Source: Bacteroidales bacterium
Lineage (GTDB): Bacteria > Bacteroidota > Bacteroidia > Bacteroidales > UBA12077
Assembly: GCA_021108325.1 (NCBI GenBank)
Contig: JAIORB010000030.1
Location: forward strand, 1-61,994
Length of the DNA stretch: 61,994 nucleotides
Direction of reading: 5' to 3'
The notes below the pieces were generated by a model. The model searched no databases and had not been told where the DNA came from. It saw nothing but the letters and a program-made list of their open reading frames with translations. The first letter of the stretch is position 1. Every line of letters begins with the position of its first letter. The position numbers and the translations under genes are program-made. Of the stretch, positions 17,894 through 27,551 are shown piece after piece.

Positions 17894-18670
17894 ATGGAAT
17901 GGTATCTTATTGTAGCTGTAATAGGAGTTGGCTTTATTGCAGGATTTATTAATATCCTTGCTGGTAGTGGATCTTTATTAACTCTGCCATTGTTGATGTT
18001 TCTTGGATTACCTGCTAATGTTGCCAATGGAACAAACCGTATTGCAATTCTTTTACAGAATGTTGTTGGCGTGGCTAGTTTTAAAAAGCAAAAGGTGCTG
18101 GATGTTAAACATGGATTATGGTTAGGAATTCCGGCCGTTGTAGGATCTCTAATTGGAGCGCAAATCGCAATTAATCTGAACGAAGAGATCATGAGGAATA
18201 CTATCGGTGGATTACTGGTATTTATGTTTTTTTTAATAATATATAAACCCGATAAATGGATAAAAGAGAAAGCAGGAGAGGTTAATCCAAAGCCGGGCAT
18301 ATTACAAATGATTATTTTCTTTTTCATTGGAATATATGGTGGATTTATTCAGGCTGGTGTCGGGCTATTTTTATTGGCAGGATTGGTATTAGGAGCAGGT
18401 CTTGATTTAGTGCGGGCAAATGCATTAAAAGTATTTATTATACTACTTTATACACCAATAGCATTGGTTATTTTTATAATCCATAATCAGGTTGATTATA
18501 AACTGGGATTGATACTTGCAGTTGGGAATATGCTTGGAGCGTTTGTTGGAGCTAAAGCAACAGTAAGCTGGGGTCCAAAATTTGTTCGATATATACTTTT
18601 AATAGCTATATCGGTTTCAGCTATAAAACTTCTCGGTGTATTTGATTTAATAAAGTCTATTGTAGCTTGA
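17894..18670 (+). CDS. TSUP (TauE/SafE) family permease
   Basis: A 258-residue inner-membrane protein with about eight predicted helices in two related halves, as in TauE/SafE carriers. The N-terminal half has the family hallmark GFINILAGSGSLLTLPLL and PANVANGTNRIA. The second half has GIYGGFIQAGVGLFLLAGL. The family exports or imports sulfur or organic anions such as sulfite, sulfoacetate or taurine; the substrate here is unknown. Its last 14 bases overlap the 3' end of the convergent TonB-like gene, leaving no room for a conventional terminator. Confidence 0.9.
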   Translation: MEWYLIVAVIGVGFIAGFINILAGSGSLLTLPLLMFLGLPANVANGTNRIAILLQNVVGVASFKKQKVLDVKHGLWLGIPAVVGSLIGAQIAINLNEEIMRNTIGGLLVFMFFLIIYKPDKWIKEKAGEVNPKPGILQMIIFFFIGIYGGFIQAGVGLFLLAGLVLGAGLDLVRANALKVFIILLYTPIALVIFIIHNQVDYKLGLILAVGNMLGAFVGAKATVSWGPKFVRYILLIAISVSAIKLLGVFDLIKSIVA

Positions 18671-19478
18671 AGAAATACGTAATAGTTCCTTTTTGATAAG
18701 CAGGAGCATCTGGTTTTTTATCAAATTTGGCTTTTAATGCAGCTTTTTTTGCTGCAGATAATAAATTAGCATCTAAAGTTGTGCTTCCTTTTACTCCCGG
18801 AACTGCATTGGTTACATTTCCATATTTATCGACTGTAATTTCAACAACCACTTTTCCTTCTATTTGATAATTATATTCGGGTTTAGGAAGTGATTCAGGA
18901 TTCCTGCCAGCAAGACTAAAGCTTGTACCACTTGTTCCCATACTGTTTCCGCCAGCGTGATTTTGAGAATCTACAGAACCGGTTGTTGAACCTTGATTAT
19001 CTTCTCCTGTTGTTTCCCCTTCGCTCGAACTGTTATTATTGTTTCTATTTCTTCCTGTAAATAACGCTTGTTCATTAACTTCTCTCTCTTCAATAACTTC
19101 TGTCTTTTCCTCTTTTTCAGGTTCTGGTTTTGTTTCAGTTTTTGTTTCTTCGGTTTTTTCTTTTTCACCCTGTTCTTTTACAGCAGGAGCTTCCTCGTAA
19201 TCTTGTGTGATAGAACCATCATCTGTAGGTGATGTTGTAGTTTCAGGAACAGATTCCTGACTTTCTTCGACGGATTCTTGTTGCGCCGACTCAGAATATC
19301 TTGGTTCAACCTGACCAAAGCCTTCATCACTATCACCAAAATTTATTAAGATACCTTCTTCATCAGGCAAAGGGAGAGGTGTTGAGTAACCAAAAATCAT
19401 AAAAATAACACCAATAATTATATGGAAAATTATTGTACCGATTATACCATTTTTATGTTCTCTGATCTTAGATGACAT
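18657..19478 (-). CDS. TonB-like energy transducer
   Basis: A 273-residue TonB-type protein. A short cytoplasmic N-terminus leads into one membrane anchor (about residues 11-31). A long periplasmic spacer follows that is rich in Glu, Lys, Pro and Gly rather than the usual Pro-Lys. The C-terminal domain (about 200-273) has YQIEGKVVVEITVDKYGNV and ends in GTITYFFKLQ, the fold that contacts outer-membrane receptors. It is encoded just downstream of ExbD (1 base between) and ExbB, forming a complete Ton/Tol-type motor operon. It could energise the BtuB-like receptor in this window, although other TonBs may exist. Confidence 0.88.
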   Translation of the reverse strand: MSSKIREHKNGIIGTIIFHIIIGVIFMIFGYSTPLPLPDEEGILINFGDSDEGFGQVEPRYSESAQQESVEESQESVPETTTSPTDDGSITQDYEEAPAVKEQGEKEKTEETKTETKPEPEKEEKTEVIEEREVNEQALFTGRNRNNNNSSSEGETTGEDNQGSTTGSVDSQNHAGGNSMGTSGTSFSLAGRNPESLPKPEYNYQIEGKVVVEITVDKYGNVTNAVPGVKGSTTLDANLLSAAKKAALKAKFDKKPDAPAYQKGTITYFFKLQ

Positions 19479-19479
19479 A

Positions 19480-19878
19480 TTAATTTGCTTGTGTTGCTAA
19501 AATCAATTTCCACTTATTATTTTTGGCAATATTCATAATTTTTACTACTTCTTGTATAGGAACAGCTCTGTGAACGTGTAAAGAAATTGTAGGTTCTACA
19601 ATTTGTTCGTTTGAAAATCGATAGTGTAAAATTCCCTCAATATCTTCTAAAGGGATTTGTGTTGCCTCAATGTAATAATTTAAATCTTCTGTAATTGAAA
19701 TAGTTGTTATAGCAGAAGCTGATGTTTGTTGTGAGCTTTGTGGTAACAATAATTTTAATGCATTAGGTGCTATTAAAGTTGATGTTACCATAAAAAATAT
19801 AAGTAACAAAAATACTATGTCGGTCATTGACGACATACTGAAATTAGGATTTACTTTAGTTCTTCGTTTTAACGCCAT
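19480..19878 (-). CDS. exbD: ExbD/TolR biopolymer transport protein
   Basis: A 132-residue ExbD/TolR protein with a single N-terminal transmembrane helix (about residues 17-37). It carries the proton-conducting aspartate in MTDIVFLLLIFFMV, followed by a periplasmic domain. The N-terminal RRTKVNPNFSMSSMTDIVF is the standard start of Bacteroidota ExbD. It works with ExbB as the proton-driven motor for TonB. It sits between exbB (16-base gap) and the TonB-like gene. Confidence 0.93.
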   Translation of the reverse strand: MALKRRTKVNPNFSMSSMTDIVFLLLIFFMVTSTLIAPNALKLLLPQSSQQTSASAITTISITEDLNYYIEATQIPLEDIEGILHYRFSNEQIVEPTISLHVHRAVPIQEVVKIMNIAKNNKWKLILATQAN

Positions 19879-19894
19879 AACTGATTAAATTTCA

Positions 19895-20593
19895 TTATTC
19901 TACAGGTTCGTTAAGAAGATCCATAAATTCAGAAGTGTTTGCTTCCAGTTGAAACACAACTTTTTCGATTTTAGCTACTAAAATATTGTATGCCAGATAA
20001 GCTATAATACCTACCATTAATCCTGCAACAGTAGTTACCATGGCTGTATAAATACCATTTGACAATAAGCTAACATCAATATTATTTCCTGCATTTGCCA
20101 TGTCGTAAAATGCACGAATCATTCCTATAACTGTACCAAGGAAACCTATCATTGGAGCAGCACCGGAAACAGTTGCGAGAGCTGGCAAACTTTTTTCCAG
20201 TGTTGAGATTTCCAGATTTCCGACTGTTTCTATGGCAGCATTAATGTCGTTTAACGGACGACCTATACGTTGCAAACCTTTTTCAATCATCTTGGCAACA
20301 GGACTATTGGTTGACTGGCATAACGCTAAAGCCGAATCAATTTTATCATCGTGGATATAATCTTTAATTTTATTCATGAAATTAATATCGGTTTGGGAAG
20401 CTTGTTTAATAGCAAAATATCTTTCTATAAAAATATATACCGCAATAATTGAGAGTACTGCTATAGGGATCATAATCCATCCCCCTTTAAGTGCTAATTC
20501 CCAATATGATAATTTTATTTCTCCTGCTTCTGCAACAGTAGTATTAATGCTATCGGTTAAGTTTATTTGTAAAAGCATGAATAAGTTATTCAT
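19895..20593 (-). CDS. exbB: ExbB/TolQ/MotA proton channel subunit
   Basis: A 232-residue MotA/TolQ/ExbB-family channel protein with three hydrophobic helices: about residues 30-52, 140-165 and 180-205. Family signatures are ATVSGAAPMIGFLGTVIGMI and SNGIYTAMVTTVAGLMVGI. It forms the pentameric proton channel around ExbD in the inner membrane. It is the first gene of exbB-exbD-tonB, transcribed away from glyA and the TSUP gene. Confidence 0.94.
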   Translation of the reverse strand: MNNLFMLLQINLTDSINTTVAEAGEIKLSYWELALKGGWIMIPIAVLSIIAVYIFIERYFAIKQASQTDINFMNKIKDYIHDDKIDSALALCQSTNSPVAKMIEKGLQRIGRPLNDINAAIETVGNLEISTLEKSLPALATVSGAAPMIGFLGTVIGMIRAFYDMANAGNNIDVSLLSNGIYTAMVTTVAGLMVGIIAYLAYNILVAKIEKVVFQLEANTSEFMDLLNEPVE

Positions 20594-20678
20594 ATTATTT
20601 TTGTTTTAGTCTGATTATTAAAACGATTATTTAGATATATTATTTTAAAAATTTTATTTTTCAAAGTTACAAAAAACA

Positions 20679-23600
20679 TTAATCGTTTTTTGTTTCTTTT
20701 TTCTTCCTGCTAATTCTGTTCCAAAATTTATCAAGTAGTTCAGAAAAGGAATTGAATTCTTCACGATAAAAGATCCCGACACCTTGTGTATATGGAGCGT
20801 TTTCGTACTGCAGTTTATCGTTAGATTCATTAAAAGCTCTCACACGTAATTTGCCACTTTTATTAATTTTAACATCAACACTAAAATCGCCAACAATGTT
20901 ACTTGTCTGATCAATAGCTTGTCCGCCATATCCAACATTACCGTCAATACTAACTCTGTCGTCAAAAATTTGAGTCGATAATGCTACTTCAACTTCGTCT
21001 TGTGATATTTCGTCTCCGGGCCTGTAATTAACACCAATATCCCAATCATCACTAATTTGCGATAACCAATGACTTAATTGATTTGATAACAATTCACTAG
21101 CAGTTACTGTACCTATACCTACTGTGCTTGAACTATTAGTTACACCAGATGTTTGTTCGCGCATAAACGAGTTTAATACAAGTAATGAAAGAAACTGTTT
21201 GTTAAGTTTTTCTTCAGTGTTTATAGCCGTTTTTAAAAGTGTTTTGGCTTCTTCGTCGGCTGTAGGAAGATTAATATCAAATCTAATATTCGGATTCATT
21301 AAATTATCTGTAAGATATACCTGGCATTCAACAGGAATACGTTTTATATAATCGTCGGTAGAATAATATGATGTAGTAGAAGAATCAACAAGACTGCTTA
21401 ACGAGGTTTTTAAGCCATAAATTGCTTCAAAATCAATATTTGCATTGTAGGGTTCTCCGTTCCATATAATATTACCACCGTGCTTAATTTTAAATTTTTT
21501 GTTAATCACATCTTGAAGGGTAAATAAATAATCTCCTTTTTCAATAGTAAAATCACCATACATTTTAAAGTCATTATTGGCATCAATTTCCATTTTTAAA
21601 TTACCTTCACCTGTACCGCGTATCATATCACCAATTGTAGAATCGAAAATTAACAAGGCTTCTGCGTCAGGTGTAATTTCCAAATCGAAATTTAAACCAA
21701 ATCCTGAATAATCGTAGTTATATTCTGAAGTGTTTGTTTCAACTTCTTCGGTTTTATTTATAAAAGTTAAGAAACCTGACTGGTCAGCATCTTGCAATTG
21801 AGTTAAAGGGATATTAATTTTAGTATTTTTTTCAGTTTTAGCCGAAATATCAACAAATGTATTTCCTTTATTTCCATTTATTTTAACGATTCCCGAAATA
21901 AACGCAGTGCCATAAAAAGATTCATTATCTGCCCTTGTAGTATTCAATGCATGAATGCCATTTGCATCAATATTAAAATTGAAACTAATATCTTTCTTGG
22001 GACCAAACTTAACAAATCCATTGGCTAGTCCCATATTACCATAAGTATCAAATGCGTTAACATTTTTAAATAACAATGAATTCTTTTCTACCTGTACTTC
22101 TGTTGTAAAATTGTATCGTGTTTTAATGTAATCAATTGTCATAGCAGTATTTTGTATATATAAGCTGCCATTGAAATTAGGTTGTTTTAATGTTCCGGTT
22201 ACTAAAACAGCACCATCACTAATTCCGTTTATATTTGATGCAAAGCTATTTAAAAATGGATTTAAAATATTTAAACCTAATTCATCCAATATAATGTTAA
22301 ACATAATGTTTTTATCATTTGGATAATAGTTGCCGGATATGTTAACAGTTCTTTTATCATTGTGTAAAGTTGAAGCTTCTACCTGAATGGCTTTATTCTT
22401 TTCAATCCAATGACTATTAATATGGGTATACCCAAGTTCTTCTTTATTTAAAATGAGATTATCAATCTCAAGATCGGCATAAAATAGAGGATTATTAAAA
22501 ATACTAGAGAAATTTGCTTTACCATTAATTATTCCTTCGAACTCAAGTTTCTTTGCTTTTGTAATAATGTTAACATGTGCAAGGTTTAAACTTCCAAAGT
22601 TAAAAAACAAAGTGTCATCAGGGTTTTTTGAAATTTTACCATTGACATCAAAATATTGATTTCCATGATTTATTCTAAAATTATTAATTGCAATTGAAGT
22701 AGTATCAATTTTAATTTGAGATTTATTGATAAACCAGAGCGAATCTTTTACGATTACCTGAGATGGTAAAATGGTAACTTTAAACGATGGATTATCAAAC
22801 GGTTCTTTCTGATTGATATAAGTAGAAGCAAGAATTTTCCCCTCGTAATTAACCGTATCGGTATTGTTCCAGTCAATTTTTAAATCAATATTATTGTTAT
22901 GAGTTAATGATGTTGTTTTGAAGTTATCAAGTGTAAAATAATTGTTCAGTAAAAAACTGTTGCATTTTGTAAGAATTGTGAATATACTATCATTTGAAAA
23001 TGTGTTTACGGTCAAATTACTGAATGTGTGATTGTTATATTTAAATTCCTTCGCGAAAACATTTAAGAGCAGCATTTTTTGTTTTGCATTGTAGTTGAAT
23101 CTTAAACTTGTACTGTCGCTAAAAGAAATGTTTGGAATAAAAAATCTACTTATGATATTCGTTTTTTTAAAGTCTAAATCCAAAGTGAAATTATTATTAT
23201 AATCTAAAGTTAAAGTATCGGTTGGTTCTTTTATTAAATCTGGCAGATAATTATAATATAGATTTTTTAAGGATTGAAGTAGTAAACTTGATTTATAAGA
23301 TCCAATTAGTAAAGCATCTATATAGTCTGATCTCAATTCTATTCTATGAGTATCAGCAAATTGTTCAGAAATGAGCTTTAAGGTATCAAAAGCCATTTCT
23401 TCATTAAGTTTTATAAGTTTTGTATTTGAAAAATTTATTTCACCAACTGCATTGTTCACATCAATTCCTTCGAAATTGGCAGTCACGTCAAATGATAAGC
23501 TGGCGGTAGTATCTTTTTTATCAATATTTAAACCATAAAGGTTTGTATTTGGAACCGATGCTTTAAAATTAAAAGTAGGAATTTCTTTCGAAAAATCTAT

Positions 23601-25109
23601 TCCTCCCCTGAAATTAACTTGAATATTAGGGTCGGAAATGCTTAAATCCCCATCGTATGTTTTTTCCGTTAAATATCCATCTAGTATAATATTCTGATAA
23701 TTGTAATCATTAATTTCAATATTATGAATAACTCCTTTGGTTGTGGCATTAATGGTTTTATTGGCGCTTGTGGTTCCCCTAATTTGAGCATCCATACTAA
23801 TTTTGTCAATTATTTCGGTACCACTTACCAGTTCTCCAATATTGAAATTACTTGTTTTTAGATTTCCGCTGAATGCTAAAGTTCTGGAAGTGTCGGGTTG
23901 TAAAGAAAGGTCGGTTGAAATATTGCCAAGATCAGAAGTAAATTTCCCATAGGTTACAAAATCATCATAGAATCCTGCGAAATTACCTTTGTAACTGATT
24001 ATTCCTAATTTATCGAAACTTTTGGGAATTGAAAAACCATCTCCTTTTTTAAAGAATTTATTGATTATTTCAAAATCTTTGGCACAAGTTGTTAATTTCT
24101 TAAAATCAACATACATAAACATTTGCTTATGATCTGGTAACCCACTTAAATTAAAGTCAGTAATTAATTCGGTTTGTTCGCCAATGTGGAATTTTACATT
24201 TTTCCCTTTGAAGGTACTAAGCTTACTATATACTCTCCCTGAGAGTACTGTGTTTACAGGAATATTTTGAAATATTTGAGAAAAATAACCTATATCAATA
24301 AAACTTACATTTGATTCCTGAAAAGCAAAATCCAAGTATATGTTTTTAGCAAATTGTTGGTATTCTTCATAATCGTTATGGCGAAAAACTAAAGAATCGG
24401 AATTAATATAGGAGTAAGGAGTCCTGATTGTCAGATTTCTGAAAATCATGTGTTGTTTTCCAATACTCATATTGAATTTCATATTATAAACAACAAAGCC
24501 AGATTTTTCCTGGAATTTTAGTTTTTTAGTATAAAAATTTATTACTCCGTTTTCAATTGTAAGGTTCCTTATATCCAAATCTTCTATATGACAGACTAAA
24601 TTACTGAAATTGACTACTCCCTGTTTTTTTTGTATTTTCTTAAAAGATTTAAACCGGAAAGTTGACTTGTGCATTTCAATATTTCGAAAAGATATTTGCC
24701 ATTTAGGTTTATTATTAACGGATGTATCTTTTTTGTGAGTATCCTCTGTGACAAACCTGATATTTATAGCTTGTAAAGAATCAAATTTATGCAGATAGAT
24801 TTTGGCATTAACTAAGTTTATATTATTTAGGTTAATTATTCGCTGTTTTTTATCAAACTTTTTTAAGTTGCAAATTATCTCTTCTGAAAAAAGCAATGTA
24901 TCTTTTAGTTGATCTTCGATATATACATTTTTTAACACTACACGATTAAAAAATTTAAAATTTACCGATTCAACTTCGAACTTAGCATTAAGATTTTTAG
25001 AAATTTCTTTGGCAATTTTTTGGGTAAGATAGGTTTGAACCTTACTACTTTGAAGAACAAAAAATGCTATTGTTGGTATTGCTATTATTACCAACAAAAA
25101 AACAATCAA
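20679..25109 (-). CDS. tamB: TamB-like envelope translocation/lipid transport protein
   Basis: A very large (about 1476-residue) inner-membrane-anchored periplasmic protein. An N-terminal helix (IVFLLVIIAIPTIAFFVL) is followed by a long beta-helical region and a C-terminal TamB (DUF490) domain, with motifs such as KGDYLFTLQDVINKKFKIKHGG and a final segment ending FYREEFNSFSELLDKF. TamB/AsmA-like proteins are linked to outer-membrane biogenesis and phospholipid movement. The start is uncertain. No ATG exists in the open frame; TTG at 25109 is the only conventional alternative, but the frame continues upstream through SIKKIYKI, a typical TamB N-terminus. It diverges from tsaD, an arrangement common in Bacteroidota. 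Confidence 0.9.
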   Translation of the reverse strand: MIVFLLVIIAIPTIAFFVLQSSKVQTYLTQKIAKEISKNLNAKFEVESVNFKFFNRVVLKNVYIEDQLKDTLLFSEEIICNLKKFDKKQRIINLNNINLVNAKIYLHKFDSLQAINIRFVTEDTHKKDTSVNNKPKWQISFRNIEMHKSTFRFKSFKKIQKKQGVVNFSNLVCHIEDLDIRNLTIENGVINFYTKKLKFQEKSGFVVYNMKFNMSIGKQHMIFRNLTIRTPYSYINSDSLVFRHNDYEEYQQFAKNIYLDFAFQESNVSFIDIGYFSQIFQNIPVNTVLSGRVYSKLSTFKGKNVKFHIGEQTELITDFNLSGLPDHKQMFMYVDFKKLTTCAKDFEIINKFFKKGDGFSIPKSFDKLGIISYKGNFAGFYDDFVTYGKFTSDLGNISTDLSLQPDTSRTLAFSGNLKTSNFNIGELVSGTEIIDKISMDAQIRGTTSANKTINATTKGVIHNIEINDYNYQNIILDGYLTEKTYDGDLSISDPNIQVNFRGGIDFSKEIPTFNFKASVPNTNLYGLNIDKKDTTASLSFDVTANFEGIDVNNAVGEINFSNTKLIKLNEEMAFDTLKLISEQFADTHRIELRSDYIDALLIGSYKSSLLLQSLKNLYYNYLPDLIKEPTDTLTLDYNNNFTLDLDFKKTNIISRFFIPNISFSDSTSLRFNYNAKQKMLLLNVFAKEFKYNNHTFSNLTVNTFSNDSIFTILTKCNSFLLNNYFTLDNFKTTSLTHNNNIDLKIDWNNTDTVNYEGKILASTYINQKEPFDNPSFKVTILPSQVIVKDSLWFINKSQIKIDTTSIAINNFRINHGNQYFDVNGKISKNPDDTLFFNFGSLNLAHVNIITKAKKLEFEGIINGKANFSSIFNNPLFYADLEIDNLILNKEELGYTHINSHWIEKNKAIQVEASTLHNDKRTVNISGNYYPNDKNIMFNIILDELGLNILNPFLNSFASNINGISDGAVLVTGTLKQPNFNGSLYIQNTAMTIDYIKTRYNFTTEVQVEKNSLLFKNVNAFDTYGNMGLANGFVKFGPKKDISFNFNIDANGIHALNTTRADNESFYGTAFISGIVKINGNKGNTFVDISAKTEKNTKINIPLTQLQDADQSGFLTFINKTEEVETNTSEYNYDYSGFGLNFDLEITPDAEALLIFDSTIGDMIRGTGEGNLKMEIDANNDFKMYGDFTIEKGDYLFTLQDVINKKFKIKHGGNIIWNGEPYNANIDFEAIYGLKTSLSSLVDSSTTSYYSTDDYIKRIPVECQVYLTDNLMNPNIRFDINLPTADEEAKTLLKTAINTEEKLNKQFLSLLVLNSFMREQTSGVTNSSSTVGIGTVTASELLSNQLSHWLSQISDDWDIGVNYRPGDEISQDEVEVALSTQIFDDRVSIDGNVGYGGQAIDQTSNIVGDFSVDVKINKSGKLRVRAFNESNDKLQYENAPYTQGVGIFYREEFNSFSELLDKFWNRISRKKKETKND

Positions 25110-25202
25110 TATTTTATATATTTTTTTAATACTTTTGCCCTTTGAAACTCTAACGCAAAAGAAGCAAAAAAAATTATAAATAACTCAAATTCTAAGCAAT
25201 AA

Positions 25203-26222
25203 ATGAGTGTTACAATACTTGGGATTGAATCATCATGTGATGATACTTCAGCAGCAATTATTAAAGATGGTTATCTTTTATCAAATATAATTGCTAATCA
25301 GGACGTTCATAAAGCTTATGGAGGTGTTGTCCCAGAGTTAGCTTCGAGGGCGCATCAGAAGAATATTATTCCCGTTGTTGATCAGGCATTAAAACTTGCA
25401 AAAGTTTCGAAAAATGATATTAATGCAGTTGCTTTTACTCGTGGACCGGGCTTATTAGGATCATTATTGGTAGGAACTTCATTTGCTAAGTCGTTTTCAT
25501 TAGCCATGGATATTTCTTTAGTTGAAGTAAACCATTTGCAGGCACATATTTTAGTACATTTTATTAAAGAATTGGAAAAGGAGAAGAAAGTACCTGAATT
25601 TCCATTTTTGTGTTTGTTAGTTTCTGGTGGGCATACACAGATTGTTATAATAAAAAACCATTTAGAAATGGAAATTATTGGGCAAACTATTGACGATGCT
25701 GCTGGTGAAGCATTTGATAAATGTGCTAAAGTTATTGGTTTAACATACCCGGGTGGACCTGTTATTGATATAAATGCTCAAAAAGGTAATAAGCATGCTT
25801 TTACTTTTAGTAAACCAAGAATTAAGAATCTTGATTATAGTTTTAGTGGATTAAAAACCTCCTTTTTATACTTTATACGCGATAGCATAAAGAAAAACCC
25901 TGATTTTGTGAAAGAAAATATGATGGATTTGTGTGCCAGTATACAGTTTACTATTATTGAAATATTAATGAATAAGTTGGAAGTGGCTGTGAAACAAACG
26001 GGAATAAATCAGATAGCAGTAGCTGGTGGTGTTTCTGCAAATTCCGGTTTAAGAAATGCTCTTGAGGAGAGAGCTAAAGATTTTGGATGGGAAACCTTCA
26101 TGCCTGAATTCAAATTCACTACCGATAATGCAGCAATGATTGCTATTACAGGATATTACAAATATCTGAATAAAGAATTTGCCAGTCAGGATATTGTTCC
26201 ATTAGCCAGGTTTCCTTATTAA
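25203..26222 (+). CDS. tsaD: tRNA N6-adenosine threonylcarbamoyltransferase
   Basis: TsaD transfers the threonylcarbamoyl group to A37 of ANN-decoding tRNAs, working with TsaB and TsaE in the cytoplasm. The 339-residue protein has the kinase-like ASKHA fold: GIESSCDDTSAAI at 7-19, the metal histidines His111 and His115 in NHLQAHI, VSGGHTQIV, TIDDAAGEAFDKCAK, GGPVID, and AVAGGVSANSGLR near the C-terminus. Length is typical. A TACTTTTG -7-like box lies at 25130-25137. The tamB gene is divergent. Confidence 0.97.
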   Translation: MSVTILGIESSCDDTSAAIIKDGYLLSNIIANQDVHKAYGGVVPELASRAHQKNIIPVVDQALKLAKVSKNDINAVAFTRGPGLLGSLLVGTSFAKSFSLAMDISLVEVNHLQAHILVHFIKELEKEKKVPEFPFLCLLVSGGHTQIVIIKNHLEMEIIGQTIDDAAGEAFDKCAKVIGLTYPGGPVIDINAQKGNKHAFTFSKPRIKNLDYSFSGLKTSFLYFIRDSIKKNPDFVKENMMDLCASIQFTIIEILMNKLEVAVKQTGINQIAVAGGVSANSGLRNALEERAKDFGWETFMPEFKFTTDNAAMIAITGYYKYLNKEFASQDIVPLARFPY

Positions 26223-26242
26223 AGCTGAAAACAGAAAGAGTT

Positions 26243-27487
26243 TTAAGTTTTATTTTTAGCCCAATACAAAGGAGCTGAAATAATAATTAATAGTGCTAGT
26301 GAAGATAATCCAATACCTATCCCGAATCTATCAGCTAAAAATCCTATAATTGGTGCAATTATAGCTGCTAAAAGACTTTTTGCTTGTGAATTAGCTGAAA
26401 GAGCAGTTGCTAGAATGTCATCTTGATATAATTCACTAACATAAGCAACACCAACTGGATTTCGAAGATTTTCAATTAGGTATATTCCTATGTAAAACAT
26501 GATAGAGGCAAAATAAAATCCGTAATGAAAAAATATTCCGCTTAAGAATGCTAATACGAATCCTATATACATAGTAGAATTTAAAACTAGTTCTATTGAT
26601 TTGAATTTGTCTGTTAATTTTCCTGCTTTTCGTGATGCATAGGAAGTTGAAAAATAAATAATGAAATATAAAATCCCAATAAGTATTGCTGATCTTTGAT
26701 TATCAGAAAAAGCTAGCAATACAGGAATAGATAAAGCAAATATTTGAATTACGGCTTGCAAATAATCCTTAATAGCTCTGTGAAATCCACTATAAACAGA
26801 GAGATTCGCAATTGCTTTTAAAATCTGTTTGTTTTTAAATGAGAATTTAAAATCACGTAATACTTTGTATAATCTTTCTTTTATACTATCAGTTTTTGAA
26901 TAGATATTTTTTCCATCTAATACTTTAGGATAAGTAGAAATAAGTAGCAGGTCTAATAAATATGGAATAGTTGAAAAAATAAAAATAGATTTAAAGTTCC
27001 CGGTATAAAAAACAATTGAGGCGGCTAGTAATGAGGAAATTGCAGATCCCATTTGCGACCATGATCTGGTATGCCCGTAATAATGAACACGTTGATCTTT
27101 CCACCCTTTTATTTTTAAGTAATCGAATATCATTGCTTTATGAGTTCCGGTTCTAAAGGCATCTCCAATAGCATAAAATATTATTGCAATAATAAAGATG
27201 TAATAGGAGTCTGATGTAAAGAATATTAAGAAGGAAATGATATAAAATAAAAATGAAACTATGAGTGATTTCTTTCGGCCAAAAACATCGGCAATAATTC
27301 CGGAAGGTATTTCCAGAATATTAATAAAAACTTCACGAATTGCATATAATGTTCCTATTTGCAAAAAGGTAATATTTTTATCAAGAAAAAATAAAATCAG
27401 AAACGGTTCAAAAAAGCGTAAGTTTTTTAAAAAACCATAAAAACAGAATTTATAATACTGCTTATCTTTTTTAAAAACTTGGTTCAT
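26243..27487 (-). CDS. Major facilitator superfamily transporter
   Basis: A 414-residue inner-membrane carrier with about 12 predicted helices in two halves. The MFS motif A region between helices 2 and 3 reads IPSGIIADVFGRKKSLIV (about 57-74). The second-half counterpart is PIIGFLADRFGIGIG. The substrate is unknown; the layout is that of drug or metabolite exporters. It lies downstream of the Cache-like sensor gene on the same strand, with a hairpin between them. It converges on tsaD with a 20-base gap. Confidence 0.85.
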   Translation of the reverse strand: MNQVFKKDKQYYKFCFYGFLKNLRFFEPFLILFFLDKNITFLQIGTLYAIREVFINILEIPSGIIADVFGRKKSLIVSFLFYIISFLIFFTSDSYYIFIIAIIFYAIGDAFRTGTHKAMIFDYLKIKGWKDQRVHYYGHTRSWSQMGSAISSLLAASIVFYTGNFKSIFIFSTIPYLLDLLLISTYPKVLDGKNIYSKTDSIKERLYKVLRDFKFSFKNKQILKAIANLSVYSGFHRAIKDYLQAVIQIFALSIPVLLAFSDNQRSAILIGILYFIIYFSTSYASRKAGKLTDKFKSIELVLNSTMYIGFVLAFLSGIFFHYGFYFASIMFYIGIYLIENLRNPVGVAYVSELYQDDILATALSANSQAKSLLAAIIAPIIGFLADRFGIGIGLSSLALLIIISAPLYWAKNKT

Positions 27488-27502
27488 GTTTGAACTATAT
27501 TA

Positions 27503-27531
27503 AAATGGCACAAGTACAACCTGTGCCATCA
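27503..27531 (-). terminator. Terminator hairpin between the sensor-like and MFS genes
   Basis: TGGCACA (27506-27512) pairs with TGTGCCA (27522-27528). On the minus strand the stem is followed by TTTTAA. It lies between the stop of the 27552-28547 gene and the start of the MFS gene, so it may reduce read-through. Confidence 0.6.
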
Positions 27532-27551
27532 AAATCTCTCTTTTGCTATTA

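Noticed and set aside
17851..18327. 158-residue minus-strand open frame
   Set aside because: It is antisense to the TSUP permease gene, whose motifs are clear; this frame is rich in Pro/Thr as expected of a shadow.
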